The translations under genes and the position numbers were made by a program. The notes under the pieces were generated by a model, which worked only from the letters and a program-made list of their open reading frames with translations, had not been told where the DNA came from and searched no databases. From positions 248,001-312,000 of the forward strand of contig CAWFLE010000020.1 in the NCBI GenBank assembly GCA_963816545.1: a stretch of DNA of 64,000 bases, given 5' to 3'. This stretch comes from Albimonas sp963816545. Its GTDB lineage: Bacteria > Pseudomonadota > Alphaproteobacteria > Rhodobacterales > Rhodobacteraceae. Of the stretch, positions 25,331-34,215 are shown one piece after another (positions within the stretch are counted from its first letter, which is position 1; each line of letters opens with the position of its first letter).

Positions 25331-26731
25331 GATCATGTCCCGGGGCGTGGTGTAGGAGCGCCGGCCCTCGGAGAGAGATCCGAGGCTGATCAGGACGCCA
25401 CGGCGGGCAGCCTGACTGTGGGAGTGTCGGTGACGCGGGCGAGGCTTTCAAGCGACATGTACCGGCGCGCCACGGCCCATTCGTCGTTGGTCTCCAGCAT
25501 CAGCGCGCCAACGAGCCGGACGATGGCCTCATCGTTCGGGAAGATGCCGACGACGTCTGACCGCCGCTTGACCTCGCGGTTGACGCGCTCGAGTGGGGTC
25601 GTCGACGCGATCTGAGCCCGATGCTCGCGAGGGAAGGACATGTAGGCCAGGACCTCGTCGCGGGAGGCGTCCATGAAGGCGCCGAGCTTCTCGTTCTTCT
25701 CGCGCGGCGCGTCGGCTACGGCGTCCCCCTGGGCTTCCGCACCTTCCTTGTTCTCCTGCGCGAAGATGGTCTTCAGCATCGCCGCGACCGCAGTGCGCTG
25801 CTTGGCCGGGGCGTGCGCCAACGCGTTCCGCATCCAGTGGATCCGGCGCCTCTGACGGGTCGCGTTGAACACTCGCCGCGCGGCCGCCCGCAGGCCCTTG
25901 TGGTCGTCGGCGATCACCAGCTTCACGCCGCGCAGTCCGCGATCGGCGAGGGAGCGCAGGAAATCGGTCCAGAAGGTCTCGGCTTCCGAGGGCCCCGTGG
26001 CGACGCCCAGCCCCTCGCGCTTGCCGTCCTCGTTCACCGCGACAGCGATTATCGCCGCGCGGCTGACGATGCGCCCGCCCTCGCGGACCTCGAGGTAGGT
26101 GGCATCCAGCCAGAGATAGGGCCACGCCCCCTCCAGGGGACGGGTGAGGAAGGCATTCACCCGCTCGTCGATCTCGACGCAGAGGCGGCTGACCTGGGAC
26201 TTCGACAGGCCGCCCGCGCCCATGGCCTTCACCAGATCGTCCACGGAGCGGGTCGAAACGCCGTGGACGCAGGCCTCCTGTATCACCGCGACGAGCGCCT
26301 TCTCGGCCGTGCGGCGCGGCTCGAGGAAACTGGGGAAGTAGCTGCCCTTGCGCAGCTTCGGGATCTCCAGCGCGATCCGTCCGGCGCGGGCGTCCCAGTC
26401 GCGATCCCGGTATCCGTTCCGCTGGACCTCGCGCAGGGGCGACCGCGCGCCCTTCGAGGCGCCCGTCCGCGCCTCGACTTCCAGCTCCATGATCCGCTCG
26501 GCCGCAAAGGCCAGCATCTCGCGCACGAGATCGCCATCGGCCTGCTTCTCAACCAGCTCGACCAGCGCCATTCTCTCATCGGTCATCGTCGTCTCCGTTC
26601 AGGTTCCAGGTCTTGCAACCCGAACCTTCTCCGAAGACCGGCGATGGCCGCCAGCGTCACCCCAGGCCGCGCGCTGCGCTACGCCAGGGGCTCCGCGCGC
26701 GGCCTCCTACACCACCACCTGGGACACAGCC
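25331..26731 (-). mobile_element. IS256-family insertion sequence with 8-bp target duplication
   Basis: CAAGTATT is directly repeated at 25323-25330 and 26732-26739, flanking the element. Inside lie inverted ends: left GATCATGTCCCGGGGCG then TGGTGTAGGAG; right (reverse complement) GGCTGTGTCCCAGGTGG then TGGTGTAGGAG. The element is about 1.4 kb with one transposase gene. An 8-bp duplication and roughly 28-bp ends fit the IS256 family. Intact ends plus exact duplication suggest a recent, possibly active insertion. Confidence 0.85.
25390..26586 (-). CDS. IS256-family transposase
   Basis: The intact 398-residue mutator-type transposase has an N-terminal region with REVQRNGYRDRDWDAR and GSYFPSFLEPRR. 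The DDE core follows: WLDATYLEVREGG (first Asp), KLVIADDHKGLRAAA (second Asp) and STTPLERVNREVKRRSDVVG (Glu near the C-terminus). ARRVFNATRQRRRIHWMRNA is the usual CQRCRVH-type region in diverged form. No frameshift is seen. Confidence 0.92.
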   Translation of the reverse strand: MTDERMALVELVEKQADGDLVREMLAFAAERIMELEVEARTGASKGARSPLREVQRNGYRDRDWDARAGRIALEIPKLRKGSYFPSFLEPRRTAEKALVAVIQEACVHGVSTRSVDDLVKAMGAGGLSKSQVSRLCVEIDERVNAFLTRPLEGAWPYLWLDATYLEVREGGRIVSRAAIIAVAVNEDGKREGLGVATGPSEAETFWTDFLRSLADRGLRGVKLVIADDHKGLRAAARRVFNATRQRRRIHWMRNALAHAPAKQRTAVAAMLKTIFAQENKEGAEAQGDAVADAPREKNEKLGAFMDASRDEVLAYMSFPREHRAQIASTTPLERVNREVKRRSDVVGIFPNDEAIVRLVGALMLETNDEWAVARRYMSLESLARVTDTPTVRLPAVAS

Positions 26732-26892
26732 CAAGTATTGGCGGAAGCCCCGCCCGTAAACGGCCAGACCGTGCGTGGTATGACCCCATATTTGCGTGGT
26801 GTCCCGGTTCCAAAATGGGACCGCGGACGGCTCGCCGACAGGGGCGCCGCATACTCGGCGAGGTCCCGGCGAGTCCCGCTGCGTCCACGTCC

Positions 26893-27180
26893 TCAACTGT
26901 CCTTCAGCCAGGCGCGGACCGAGACATCCGAGCTGAGCAGCGTCCGGGCGATCTCGTTCACGCCGACGCCCTGCGCGCGAAGCCTGCGGGCGATCCACGG
27001 CTTCGCCAGGGGGACGCGCCTCGGGAGCCGGTCGCGGGCGAGGGCGAGGGCCGCCGCGCCCTCCTGACCCAGCAGCGCGACCAGGCGTCCGCGCGGCGTA
27101 GGGGTGACGGGGACATACAGCTCCGCGCCCCCGAAGTTGAGGAAGAAGCGGATGGTCTGAGCCTCGCCCAGAACGTCCAC
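26893..27180 (-). CDS. Mor-like phage helix-turn-helix protein, probably 5'-truncated
   Basis: The frame encodes IRFFLNFGGAELYVPVTPT, then RLVALLGQEGAAALA, then RRLRAQGVGVNEIARTLLSS. This order matches Mor/middle-operon activators of Mu-like phages: a beta-rich dimerisation part, then a helix-turn-helix. Coding-like sequence continues upstream in frame to about 27316 (DENGEEPFAGDEGERVSAHV), with no start codon before the left end of the IS1380 element at 27333. The gene therefore seems to have lost its 5' end. The given start (GTG 27180) is only the first available start codon. It suggests a phage remnant. Confidence 0.6.
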   Translation of the reverse strand: MDVLGEAQTIRFFLNFGGAELYVPVTPTPRGRLVALLGQEGAAALALARDRLPRRVPLAKPWIARRLRAQGVGVNEIARTLLSSDVSVRAWLKDS

Positions 27181-27332
27181 GAAGGGGGCGACATGGGCCG
27201 AAACGCGCTCGCCCTCGTCACCGGCGAACGGCTCCTCTCCGTTCTCGTCTGCGGCGTCGGCGCGCGGCGGCGGGAGAAGTATCTCGCCGGGTCGGGTTCT
27301 CGCCGCGCCGTAGCGATCGCGTCACTCTCTGG

Positions 27333-28947
27333 CCCGGATTATGCACCGGGGTTGGCGGACGTAGCCCAAGTCTCTGATCCAGCGTAGAGTTTCGGGTGCT
27401 GACGCCGAAACCTGCGGATCGGAGGAGCACGTCCGCCATGATCGAGCCTACGCCGCCGCTGCCTGGCCTGTCCCCCGTGAACGGCAAGGCCGTGACGGCC
27501 CGCTTCGATGGCGGATCGCTGTCGTCGGACGCGGGACTTCTGGCGCTCCGGGAGGTGGAGCGGCGGCTCGACGTGGCGGGGCGGCTTGCCGCCTGCGTCG
27601 ACGATCCGCGCGATCCGGCCCGCACCCTGCACAGCGTCGCCGACATCCTGCGCTTCCGCATGCTCATGATCGCGGCGGGCTACGAGGACGGCATCGACGC
27701 AAACGCGCTCCGCCCCGATCCGGTGTTCAGGATGGCGCTGGAGCGGTCGCCGGAGGAGCGAGATCTCTGCTCCCAGTCCACCGTCAGCCGGCTGGAGAAC
27801 CTGCCCGACCGGCGCATGCTGCTGCGGATGGCGCGGGCGATGGTCGGGCTCTATTGCGCCTCCTTCGCGCAGGTTCCGAAGCGGATCGTTCCCGACATCG
27901 ACGACACCTTCGACGCGGTCCATGGCGGCCAGCAGCTCCGGCTCTTCAACGCCCACCACGACGGCTACGGCTTTCAGCCGATCGTGGTCTTCGACGGCGC
28001 CGGGCGGTTCGTGACCGCCGTGCTGCGGCCGGCGAAGCGGCCGAAGGGTCGCGAGGTCGCCGCCCATCTGCGCCGCCTGATCCGGGAGATCCGCAGCCGC
28101 TGGCCGCGGGTGGAGATCCTGATCCGCGGCGACGGCCACTACTGCGCGCCCGAGGTGCTCGACCTCTGCCGCGCTCGTGGCGTGGACTTCGTCTTCGGTC
28201 TGCCGGGCAACGGCGCTCTCCGCCGCCGCGTCGCAACGCTCGAGGCATCCACCACCGCCCGCGCCGGAGCGGCCGACGGCGCTCGCGTGCGCCGCTTCAA
28301 GGAGTTCCACGACGCCGCCGCCTCCTGGAGCCGCGTCGAGCGCATCGTTGCGCGCGTGGAGGCGGGCCGATAGGCTGCGACACGCGCTTCGTCGTCACCA
28401 GCCTCTCCGACGGGACCGGCCAAGCGATCTACGAGAGGCTCTACTGCGCCCGGGGCCAGGCCGAGAACCACATCAAGGCGTGGAAGGCTCACCTCGCCGC
28501 CGACCGCACCTCCTGCTCCAGCGCCACCGCCAACCAGCTCCGGCCGTTCCTGCACGCGGGCGCCTACTGGATGATGTGGGCGCTCCGCGCCGCGCTGCCG
28601 AAGCGCTCGCCCTGGCGGCGCGCCCAGTTCGACACGCTGCGGCTCAAGCTCGTGAAAATCGCCGCGCGCGTCGTCGAGCTGAAGACCCGCATCGCCATCC
28701 ACCTGCCGACCGCCTGCCCGGCCGCGCCCCTCATGCGCCTGGCGCTGGAACGCCTGCCGCGGATGACGCCCATCTGAGGAACAGCCCGACATACGTCCCC
28801 GCCCGCCCCCGATGACCGCAATCTCAGGAAAACCACCCGCCTCACGCTCCCGACCAGGAGCGCGTCAATCATCATGCGCGGCGACCGTCACAGGTCGTAG
28901 AAGCCGCCCGTAGCCCCCGGACACGCACGTCCGGTGCATGATCCGGG
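27333..28947 (+). mobile_element. IS1380-family insertion sequence
   Basis: Imperfect terminal inverted repeats CCCGGATTATGCACCGG (left, 27333-27349) and CCGGTGCATGATCCGGG (right, 28931-28947) match at 16 of 17 positions. They enclose about 1.6 kb with a single transposase frame, the usual size for IS1380. No clear 4-5 bp target duplication is visible. Confidence 0.75.
27438..28777 (+). pseudogene. IS1380-family transposase, split by a frameshift
   Basis: The N-terminal 300 residues (TARFDGGSLSSDAGLLALRE, SQSTVSRLENLPDR, PDIDDTFDAVHGGQQLRLFN, VEILIRGDGHYCAPEVLDLC) are in one frame that stops at about 28371. The rest (CDTRFVVTSLSDGTGQAIYE, YCARGQAENHIKAWKAHLAA, TSCSSATANQLRPFLHAGAY) continues in another. 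A single missing base near 28365-28375 accounts for this. The catalytic DTT/Asp and GQAENHIK/Glu motifs are present. Total about 446 residues, normal for the family. Inactive if the frameshift is real. Confidence 0.85.
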
Positions 28948-29255
28948 ATAGGTCGCTCGGCTTGAGCGCCGATACGATCACGGTCGGCGAGATGGACTTG
29001 CACGTCTACTTGGCGCAGCAGATCGCGCTCGAAGAGTTCGCTCGCCTGCTCAAAGACCCGAAGGCGGACCCGAAGCTGTCAGTGGCATTCGCGGGAGCGG
29101 AGGCCGGCAGCGAAGGCTTTTCCGATCTGGCAAGGAGCGTGGCGTTCGAACGTGCTGGGACGTTCCAGCGGATGTCCAGCGCAGAGCGCCGTGACCAGCA
29201 CATGTCGCAGCTTCACCACTCCGCATCGTCCGTTAATCGTCAAGTCACGGCCTGA
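28938..29255 (+). CDS. hypothetical protein starting in the IS1380 right end
   Basis: A 105-residue frame begins inside the right inverted repeat (ATG 28938) and encodes LHVYLAQQIALEEFARLLKD, then PKLSVAFAGAEAGSEGFSDL. I recognise no family. Amino-acid use is balanced and looks coding. Because the start lies in the IS end, the native 5' part was probably displaced by the insertion. Confidence 0.35.
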   Translation: MIRDRSLGLSADTITVGEMDLHVYLAQQIALEEFARLLKDPKADPKLSVAFAGAEAGSEGFSDLARSVAFERAGTFQRMSSAERRDQHMSQLHHSASSVNRQVTA

Positions 29256-29630
29256 CGATCAGGTGCGGGTGTGGGCAAAGCACCCCATACGTTGCCATAA
29301 TCTGCATTGGTTCCCCCGGCTTCTTTGAAGCGCCCCCTTCGGCCTCGCGCGGGCGGCCGGCTCGCCTCGGGGGCCGGCTTCGACGCGGAGGCAACGGCCC
29401 GCGCGGTCGCGCTCCGGCCCGGAGCAAGCGCCGAAGGCTCTCCCGACCTTCGCCGCAGGGCGGCGCTCGCCACCCGGCGCCGCGCCGGCAGCGCGCCGCG
29501 GGCGCCGCTTCCGCCACGGGCGCGACGGCCGGCGCGGCGCCTCTTTCGCGGCCGGGAGGCAGGGCGGCGCTTGACCCGGAGGCCCGGGGGTCGTGAAAGG
29601 GTGACACCCTGACGGAGGACCCTCGCCCCC
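29256..29630. other. intergenic region before the crotonase gene, with an interspersed repeat
   Basis: The first 60 bases are relatively AT-rich; the rest is GC-rich. A segment at about 29480-29560 matches, in the same orientation, the segment at about 33315-33386 (GCAGCGCGCCGCGGGCGCC, later GCGCGACGGC and GCGCGGCGCC). No gene is supported on either strand. Confidence 0.45.
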
Positions 29631-30410
29631 ATGACCGACCTGATCCTGATCGACCGCTCGGACCCCGCCGTGGCGGTGGTCACGCTGAACCGGCCCGAGA
29701 GCAGGAACGCCCTGACCCTCGCCATGTGGCAGGGCCTGGCCGAAACTTTCGAGTCGCTGTCCGAAGAGCCGGAGGTCAGGGCCGTGATCCTGACCGGCGC
29801 GGGCGGCGCGTTCTGCGCGGGCGCCGACATCAAGGAATTCGAGACCGTGCGCTCGGACCTCGAGAACGGCGAGCTCTACGGCCACACCGTGGAGCGGGCG
29901 AACCGGGCGATCCTGGAATGCACGAAGGCCACCTATGCCGCGGTCTCCGGCCCCGCGTTCGGAGGCGGCTGCGGACTGGCGCTCTGCTGCGACTTCCGGT
30001 TCGCGGACCGCACGGCGGTGTTCGCGATTCCCGCGGCGCGGCTGGGCATCGTCTACGGCATCCACGAGACGCGGGCGCTGGTGAACGCGGTGGGACTGGA
30101 GACGGCGAAGGACATCCTGTTCACCGCCCGCCGGCTGGACGCGGAGGAGGCGGAGGCGTCGGGGATGGCCTCGGGCCTGGTGGAGGACCCGATGGCGGCG
30201 GCGAAGGACCATGCGGCGCGCCTGCGGGAGAATGCGCCGCTGACCATCGCGGGCGCGAAGGCGGTGTTCGCCACCATGGGCGGCGGCCCCGACGCGCCGC
30301 AGCGGGACCGGATCCGCGACTGGCAGAGACGCGCGCTGGAGAGCGAGGACTACCGCAACGCCGTCGCCGCCTTCGCGCAGAAGCGCAAGCCCGAGTTCCA
30401 CGGGCGCTGA
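29631..30410 (+). CDS. enoyl-CoA hydratase/isomerase-superfamily (crotonase) protein
   Basis: The 259-residue crotonase-fold protein has VVTLNRPESRNALT, TGAGGAFCAGADIKEFE (oxyanion hole) and SGPAFGGGCGLALCCDFRFA. The Glu found in hydratases at GGGCE is Gly here, and the second catalytic Glu (usually PExxLG) is replaced by PAARLG. It therefore should not be a classic hydratase; an isomerase, hydrolase or other crotonase reaction is more likely. ATG 29631 is the start. The HisD/HpsN-like gene follows 13 bases later, probably in one transcript. Confidence 0.8.
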   Translation: MTDLILIDRSDPAVAVVTLNRPESRNALTLAMWQGLAETFESLSEEPEVRAVILTGAGGAFCAGADIKEFETVRSDLENGELYGHTVERANRAILECTKATYAAVSGPAFGGGCGLALCCDFRFADRTAVFAIPAARLGIVYGIHETRALVNAVGLETAKDILFTARRLDAEEAEASGMASGLVEDPMAAAKDHAARLRENAPLTIAGAKAVFATMGGGPDAPQRDRIRDWQRRALESEDYRNAVAAFAQKRKPEFHGR

Positions 30411-30423
30411 GGGAGGGAAGGCG

Positions 30424-31710
30424 ATGGCGAGATGGCTGAAGGCGGCGCGCTCGGCCGCCGAGCGGGCGGGCGACCGGGCGAAGACCCGCGAGGTGGTGGA
30501 GCGGGCGCTCGCCGACATCGAGGCGCGGGGCGACGCGGCGGTGCGGGAGATGTCGGAGAAGTTCGACGGCTGGTCGCCCGAGAGCTTCCGCCTGAGCCAG
30601 GGGGAGATCGAGCGCTGCATCGGGAGCCTCGACGCCCAGGCGATCGAGGACATCGAGTACGCGCAGGCGCAGGTGCGGCTCTTCGCGGAGCATCAGCGGG
30701 CGGCGCTGAGGGACGTGGAGGTGGAGACCCAGCCCGGGGTGGTGCTGGGGCACCGGAACATCCCGGTGAATGCGGTGGGCTGCTATGTGCCGGGAGGGAA
30801 GTACCCGCTGCTGGCCTCGGCGCACATGTCGGTGGTGACGGCGAAGGTGGCGGGGTGCCCGCGGATCGTGACCTGCGCGCCGCCCTTCGAGGGCAAGCCC
30901 GCGCCGGCGATCGTGGCGGCGCAGGCGCTGGCGGGGGCGGACGAGATCTACGTCCTCGGCGGGATCCAGGCGGTCGGCGCCATGGCGCTGGGGACCGAGA
31001 GCGTGAGCCCGGTGGACATGCTGGTCGGCCCCGGCAACGCCTTCGTGGCGGAGGCGAAGCGGCAGCTTTACGGGCGCGTGGGGATCGACCTCTTCGCAGG
31101 GCCGACCGAGACGCTGGTGATCGCCGACGAGACGGTGGACGCGGAGATGTGCGCGGTGGACCTGCTCGGGCAGGCGGAGCATGGGCCGACCTCGCCGGCG
31201 ATCCTGCTGACGGACTCCGAGCGGTTGGCGCGGGAGACCATGGCGGAGGTGGAACGCCAGCTGAAATGGCTGCCGACGGGCGAGGTCGCGGGGCAGGCCT
31301 GGCGGGACTACGGCGAGGTCATCGTCTGCGAGAGCCTTGAGGAGATGGTCGTGGAGGCCGACCGGATCGCGTCGGAGCATGTGCAGGTGATGACGCGGGA
31401 CGACGATTTCTTCCTCGCGCGGATGACGAATTACGGGGCGCTGTTCCTGGGGCCGCGGACGAACGTCGCCTACGGGGACAAGGTGATCGGGACCAACCAC
31501 ACGCTGCCCACGGGGAAGGCCGCGCGCTACACGGGCGGGCTGTGGGTGGGGAAGTTCCTCAAGACGGTGACCTGGCAGAAGGTGCTGACCGACGAGGCGA
31601 GCGCGAAGGTGGGGGAGGTGTGCTCCCGCCTCTGCGCGCTGGAGGGGTTCGCGGGGCACAAGGAGCAGGCGGACCTGCGGGTGCGCCGCTACGGGGCGAA
31701 CCGCGCCTGA
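30424..31710 (+). CDS. histidinol-dehydrogenase-family protein, HpsN-like
   Basis: The 428-residue NAD-linked dehydrogenase opens MARWLKAARSAAERAGDRAK, the start of the HisD paralogues (sulfopropanediol 3-dehydrogenase type) common in Rhodobacterales rather than of true HisD. The HisD catalytic set is present: LLGQAEHGPTSPA (metal Gln/His), ASEHVQVM (catalytic Glu-His), GDKVIGTNHTLPT (metal Asp) and EGFAGHKEQADLRVRRYG (metal His). It should oxidise a primary alcohol to an acid in two steps. No histidine-pathway gene is nearby, which supports a catabolic role. GGAAGG precedes the ATG. Confidence 0.8.
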   Translation: MARWLKAARSAAERAGDRAKTREVVERALADIEARGDAAVREMSEKFDGWSPESFRLSQGEIERCIGSLDAQAIEDIEYAQAQVRLFAEHQRAALRDVEVETQPGVVLGHRNIPVNAVGCYVPGGKYPLLASAHMSVVTAKVAGCPRIVTCAPPFEGKPAPAIVAAQALAGADEIYVLGGIQAVGAMALGTESVSPVDMLVGPGNAFVAEAKRQLYGRVGIDLFAGPTETLVIADETVDAEMCAVDLLGQAEHGPTSPAILLTDSERLARETMAEVERQLKWLPTGEVAGQAWRDYGEVIVCESLEEMVVEADRIASEHVQVMTRDDDFFLARMTNYGALFLGPRTNVAYGDKVIGTNHTLPTGKAARYTGGLWVGKFLKTVTWQKVLTDEASAKVGEVCSRLCALEGFAGHKEQADLRVRRYGANRA

Positions 31711-31823
31711 CCCCTGACGGGGGGACGCGGGAATGGGCCATCGAGGCCCCTCCCCGCGTGGCGGGGCCCTGCCGGGCCGCGCCGGCGCCTCCACCCCCGC
31801 GAAGCGAGGGGCGCCGAAGGCCG

Positions 31824-31867
31824 CGCGCAGGCGCGGGCGGAGACGGGGTCTGGCCCGCGCCTGCGCG
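31824..31867. repeat. 15-bp-arm inverted repeat between the HisD-like gene and purU
   Basis: CGCGCAGGCGCGGGC (31824-31838) pairs perfectly with GCCCGCGCCTGCGCG (31853-31867) around a 14-base loop. A smaller hairpin (CCCCGC-GTG-GCGGGG) lies near 31755. They may end the upstream transcript, but no T run follows. Confidence 0.5.
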
Positions 31868-32005
31868 GGCGCCGCAGCGGCCCCTCTTGCCGAGGTCGCG
31901 AACGGGGGCCAGAACGCCGCGCCGGGGCCGCCCGGCGGCGAGGCGGCGCCGCATCCTCCGCCGGCATCCAGAAGCCGCATGAGCGGCCCCCAGCCGAGGC
32001 GACCC

Positions 32006-32863
32006 ATGACCGAGAAGAACTTCGTCCTCAACCTCTCCTGCGACGACAAGCCGGGCATCGTGGCGGCCGTGACGACGGAGCTCGCCGCGCTGGGCGCCAA
32101 CATCACCGAGAGCAACCAGTTCTGGGACCCGCTCACCAACCGCTTCTTCATGCGCATCGCCTTCCGGCTGGACGAGACCCGCACGGCCGACGACATCGAC
32201 CGCGCGATCCGGCCCGCGGCGGACCGCTTCGAGATGCGCATCGCCATCGCCGACATGGGGCGCAAGCCGCGGCTGGTGATCATGGTCTCGAAGTTCGACC
32301 ATGCGCTGCTGCACCTGCTGTATCAGCGCCGCGTGGGGTGGCTGGATGCGGACATCGCGGCCATCGTTTCCAATCACCCGGACGCGCGGGAGACGGCGGA
32401 GCGCGAGGGCGTGCCTTTTCACCACTGGCCGGTGACGAAGGACGCGAAGGGCGAGCAGGAGGCGAAGGTGCTGGAGCTGGTCAAGGAGACCGGCGCGGAC
32501 CTCGTGGTGCTGGCGCGCTACATGCAGGTGCTGTCGGACGGGCTGGCGAAGCGGCTTTACGGGAAGGTGATCAACATCCACCACTCGTTCCTGCCCTCGT
32601 TCAAGGGGGCGAAGCCGTATCACCAGGCGTTCGAGCGGGGGGTGAAGCTGATCGGGGCGACGGCGCATTACGTGACCCCGGACCTCGACGAGGGGCCGCT
32701 CATCGAGCAGGAGACGGTGCGGGTCAGCCACGCCATGTCGGCGGAGGATTTCCTCGCCGAGGGGCGGGACGTGGAGAGCCGCGTGCTGGCCCACGCGGTG
32801 AAGGCGCATCTGGAGCGGCGGGTGATGCTGAACGGGATGAAGACGGTGGTGTTCGCGAAGTAG
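32006..32863 (+). CDS. purU: formyltetrahydrofolate deformylase
   Basis: PurU hydrolyses 10-formyl-THF to THF and formate, balancing one-carbon units. The 285-residue protein has an N-terminal ACT domain (LNLSCDDKPGIVAAVTTELA, ANITESNQFWDP) and a C-terminal formyl-transferase-type domain (INIHHSFLPSFKGAKPYHQA, then GATAHYVTPDLDEGPLIEQE, with the catalytic Asn/His/Asp region). The start at 32006 gives MTEKNFVLNL. PurU often supports catabolism that yields C1 units; its position after the HisD/HpsN-like gene fits a catabolic cluster, but this is inference. Confidence 0.93.
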   Translation: MTEKNFVLNLSCDDKPGIVAAVTTELAALGANITESNQFWDPLTNRFFMRIAFRLDETRTADDIDRAIRPAADRFEMRIAIADMGRKPRLVIMVSKFDHALLHLLYQRRVGWLDADIAAIVSNHPDARETAEREGVPFHHWPVTKDAKGEQEAKVLELVKETGADLVVLARYMQVLSDGLAKRLYGKVINIHHSFLPSFKGAKPYHQAFERGVKLIGATAHYVTPDLDEGPLIEQETVRVSHAMSAEDFLAEGRDVESRVLAHAVKAHLERRVMLNGMKTVVFAK

Positions 32864-33444
32864 GCGCCGCGTCGGGCGTCGCGCCTTCTGGGGGCGGAGG
32901 CGCCCGCGGCGCGTTGCAGGCGTCAGGGCGTGCGGCCGGCGCCCGGCGAGGGCGGTCGGGGCGATGGCCCGGGGGGGGGGCTTTGGAAGCGGAACGCCCC
33001 GAGGCGGGCGCCCTCTCCGGCTCACCTCGTCTTCGAATTCGCGGGCATCCTGGGTTCTCTGCGAATATGGCCTCCTTCTTTCGCCGGCGGCCGGCCCAAG
33101 CCGGAAAGCCGCCCCCTGCGGCGGATGCCCCGGCGCGCGCTCCCCACGGCCGATCCAGCGAGTACTGTCTGCGTCACCCCTCCGCGCCCGATGCGCCGCC
33201 TGAGCGCCGCTGAGATGCGCTCCGGGCGGTCGCGCGGCGGAAGGTTCGCGCGCCGCTCAGGCGCCCGCCCCCGGGCCCCGACCCGCGGGAACCTTGGCGC
33301 CGGCCGCGAGCGCAACGCCTGCAGCGCGCCGCGGGCGCCTCCGGTCCCGGAGGCGCGACGGCGGGCGCGGCGCCTTCGCGAGGTTGACAGGCGCGCGGGG
33401 GCGGGGGCTTCTCGGGGCCCAGTTCATGGACCGGAGACCCCGAG
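32864..33444. other. intergenic region purU-SDR bracketed by an inverted repeat
   Basis: GGAGGCGCCCGCGGCGCG with TGCAGGCGT (about 32896-32924) and its reverse complement (about 33314-33344) bracket about 390 bases. Within it is a stretch of more average composition (33025-33180, for example CTTCGAATTCGCGGGCATCC). No frame has recognisable similarity. It could be a small non-autonomous element or two copies of a dispersed repeat in opposite orientation. Confidence 0.5.
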
Positions 33445-34215
33445 ATGACCGAAGCCGCGCCCGTCACCCCCTCGTTCCGGCTTGACGGCCGCAGGGCCGT
33501 GGCGACCGGGGCCGGGCGGGGCATCGGGCTCGCCTGCGCAAGGGCGCTGGCGCAGGCGGGGGCGGAGGTGACGCTGCTCGCCCGTTCAGGCGCCGAGGTG
33601 GAGGCGGCGGCCGCGGAGATCCGGGGCGAGGGCGGCGCGGCGGAGGCGGCGACGCTGGACGTGACCGACCTCGGGGCCGTGGCCGACTTCTTCGGGGCGC
33701 GGCCGGCCTTTCACGTGCTGGTCAACAACGCAGGCGCGGCGCGGAACGCGGGGTTCCTGGAGGTCTCGGTCGAGGATTTCGACCTGGTGATGGACGTGAA
33801 CGTGCGCGCGGCCTTCTTCGTCGCCCAGGCCGCGGCGCGGCGCATGGCGGCGGAGGGCGTGGCCGGGTCCATCGTCAATGTGGGCTCCCAGATGGGGCAC
33901 GTGGGCGGGCCGGACCGAACGGTCTACTGCGCCTCCAAGCATGCGCTGGAGGGGATGACCAGAGCCATGGCGCTGGACCTCGCGTCCGCGGGGATCCGGG
34001 TGAACACGCTTTGCCCGACCTTCGTGGAGACGGAGCTGACGCGGGCGGGGCTCGCGCGGGCGGAGTTCCGGGAGTTCGTGCTGGGCTCGATCCCGCTGGG
34101 GCGGCTCGGGCGGGTGGAGGACCTGATGGGGGCGGCGGTGTTCCTCGCCTCCGAAGCCTCGGCGATGTTCACGGGGTCTTCGCTGATGGCGGACGGGGGG
34201 TGGACGGCCAGGTGA
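33445..34215 (+). CDS. short-chain dehydrogenase/reductase
   Basis: The classical SDR of 256 residues has the cofactor loop ATGAGRGIGLACARALAQAG, NNAG at about residue 92, and active-site Ser-Tyr-Lys (VNVGSQMG and YCASKHALEG). The C-terminal SSLMADGGWTA is typical. The substrate is unknown; 3-oxoacyl reductase-like or sugar/polyol dehydrogenases are all possible. Its 3' end overlaps the convergent EEP-family gene by about 47 bases. Confidence 0.85.
   Translation: MTEAAPVTPSFRLDGRRAVATGAGRGIGLACARALAQAGAEVTLLARSGAEVEAAAAEIRGEGGAAEAATLDVTDLGAVADFFGARPAFHVLVNNAGAARNAGFLEVSVEDFDLVMDVNVRAAFFVAQAAARRMAAEGVAGSIVNVGSQMGHVGGPDRTVYCASKHALEGMTRAMALDLASAGIRVNTLCPTFVETELTRAGLARAEFREFVLGSIPLGRLGRVEDLMGAAVFLASEASAMFTGSSLMADGGWTAR

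Noticed and set aside
29240..29833. Minus-strand frames reading into the crotonase gene
   Set aside because: Antisense to a clear gene and low-complexity over the repeat region.
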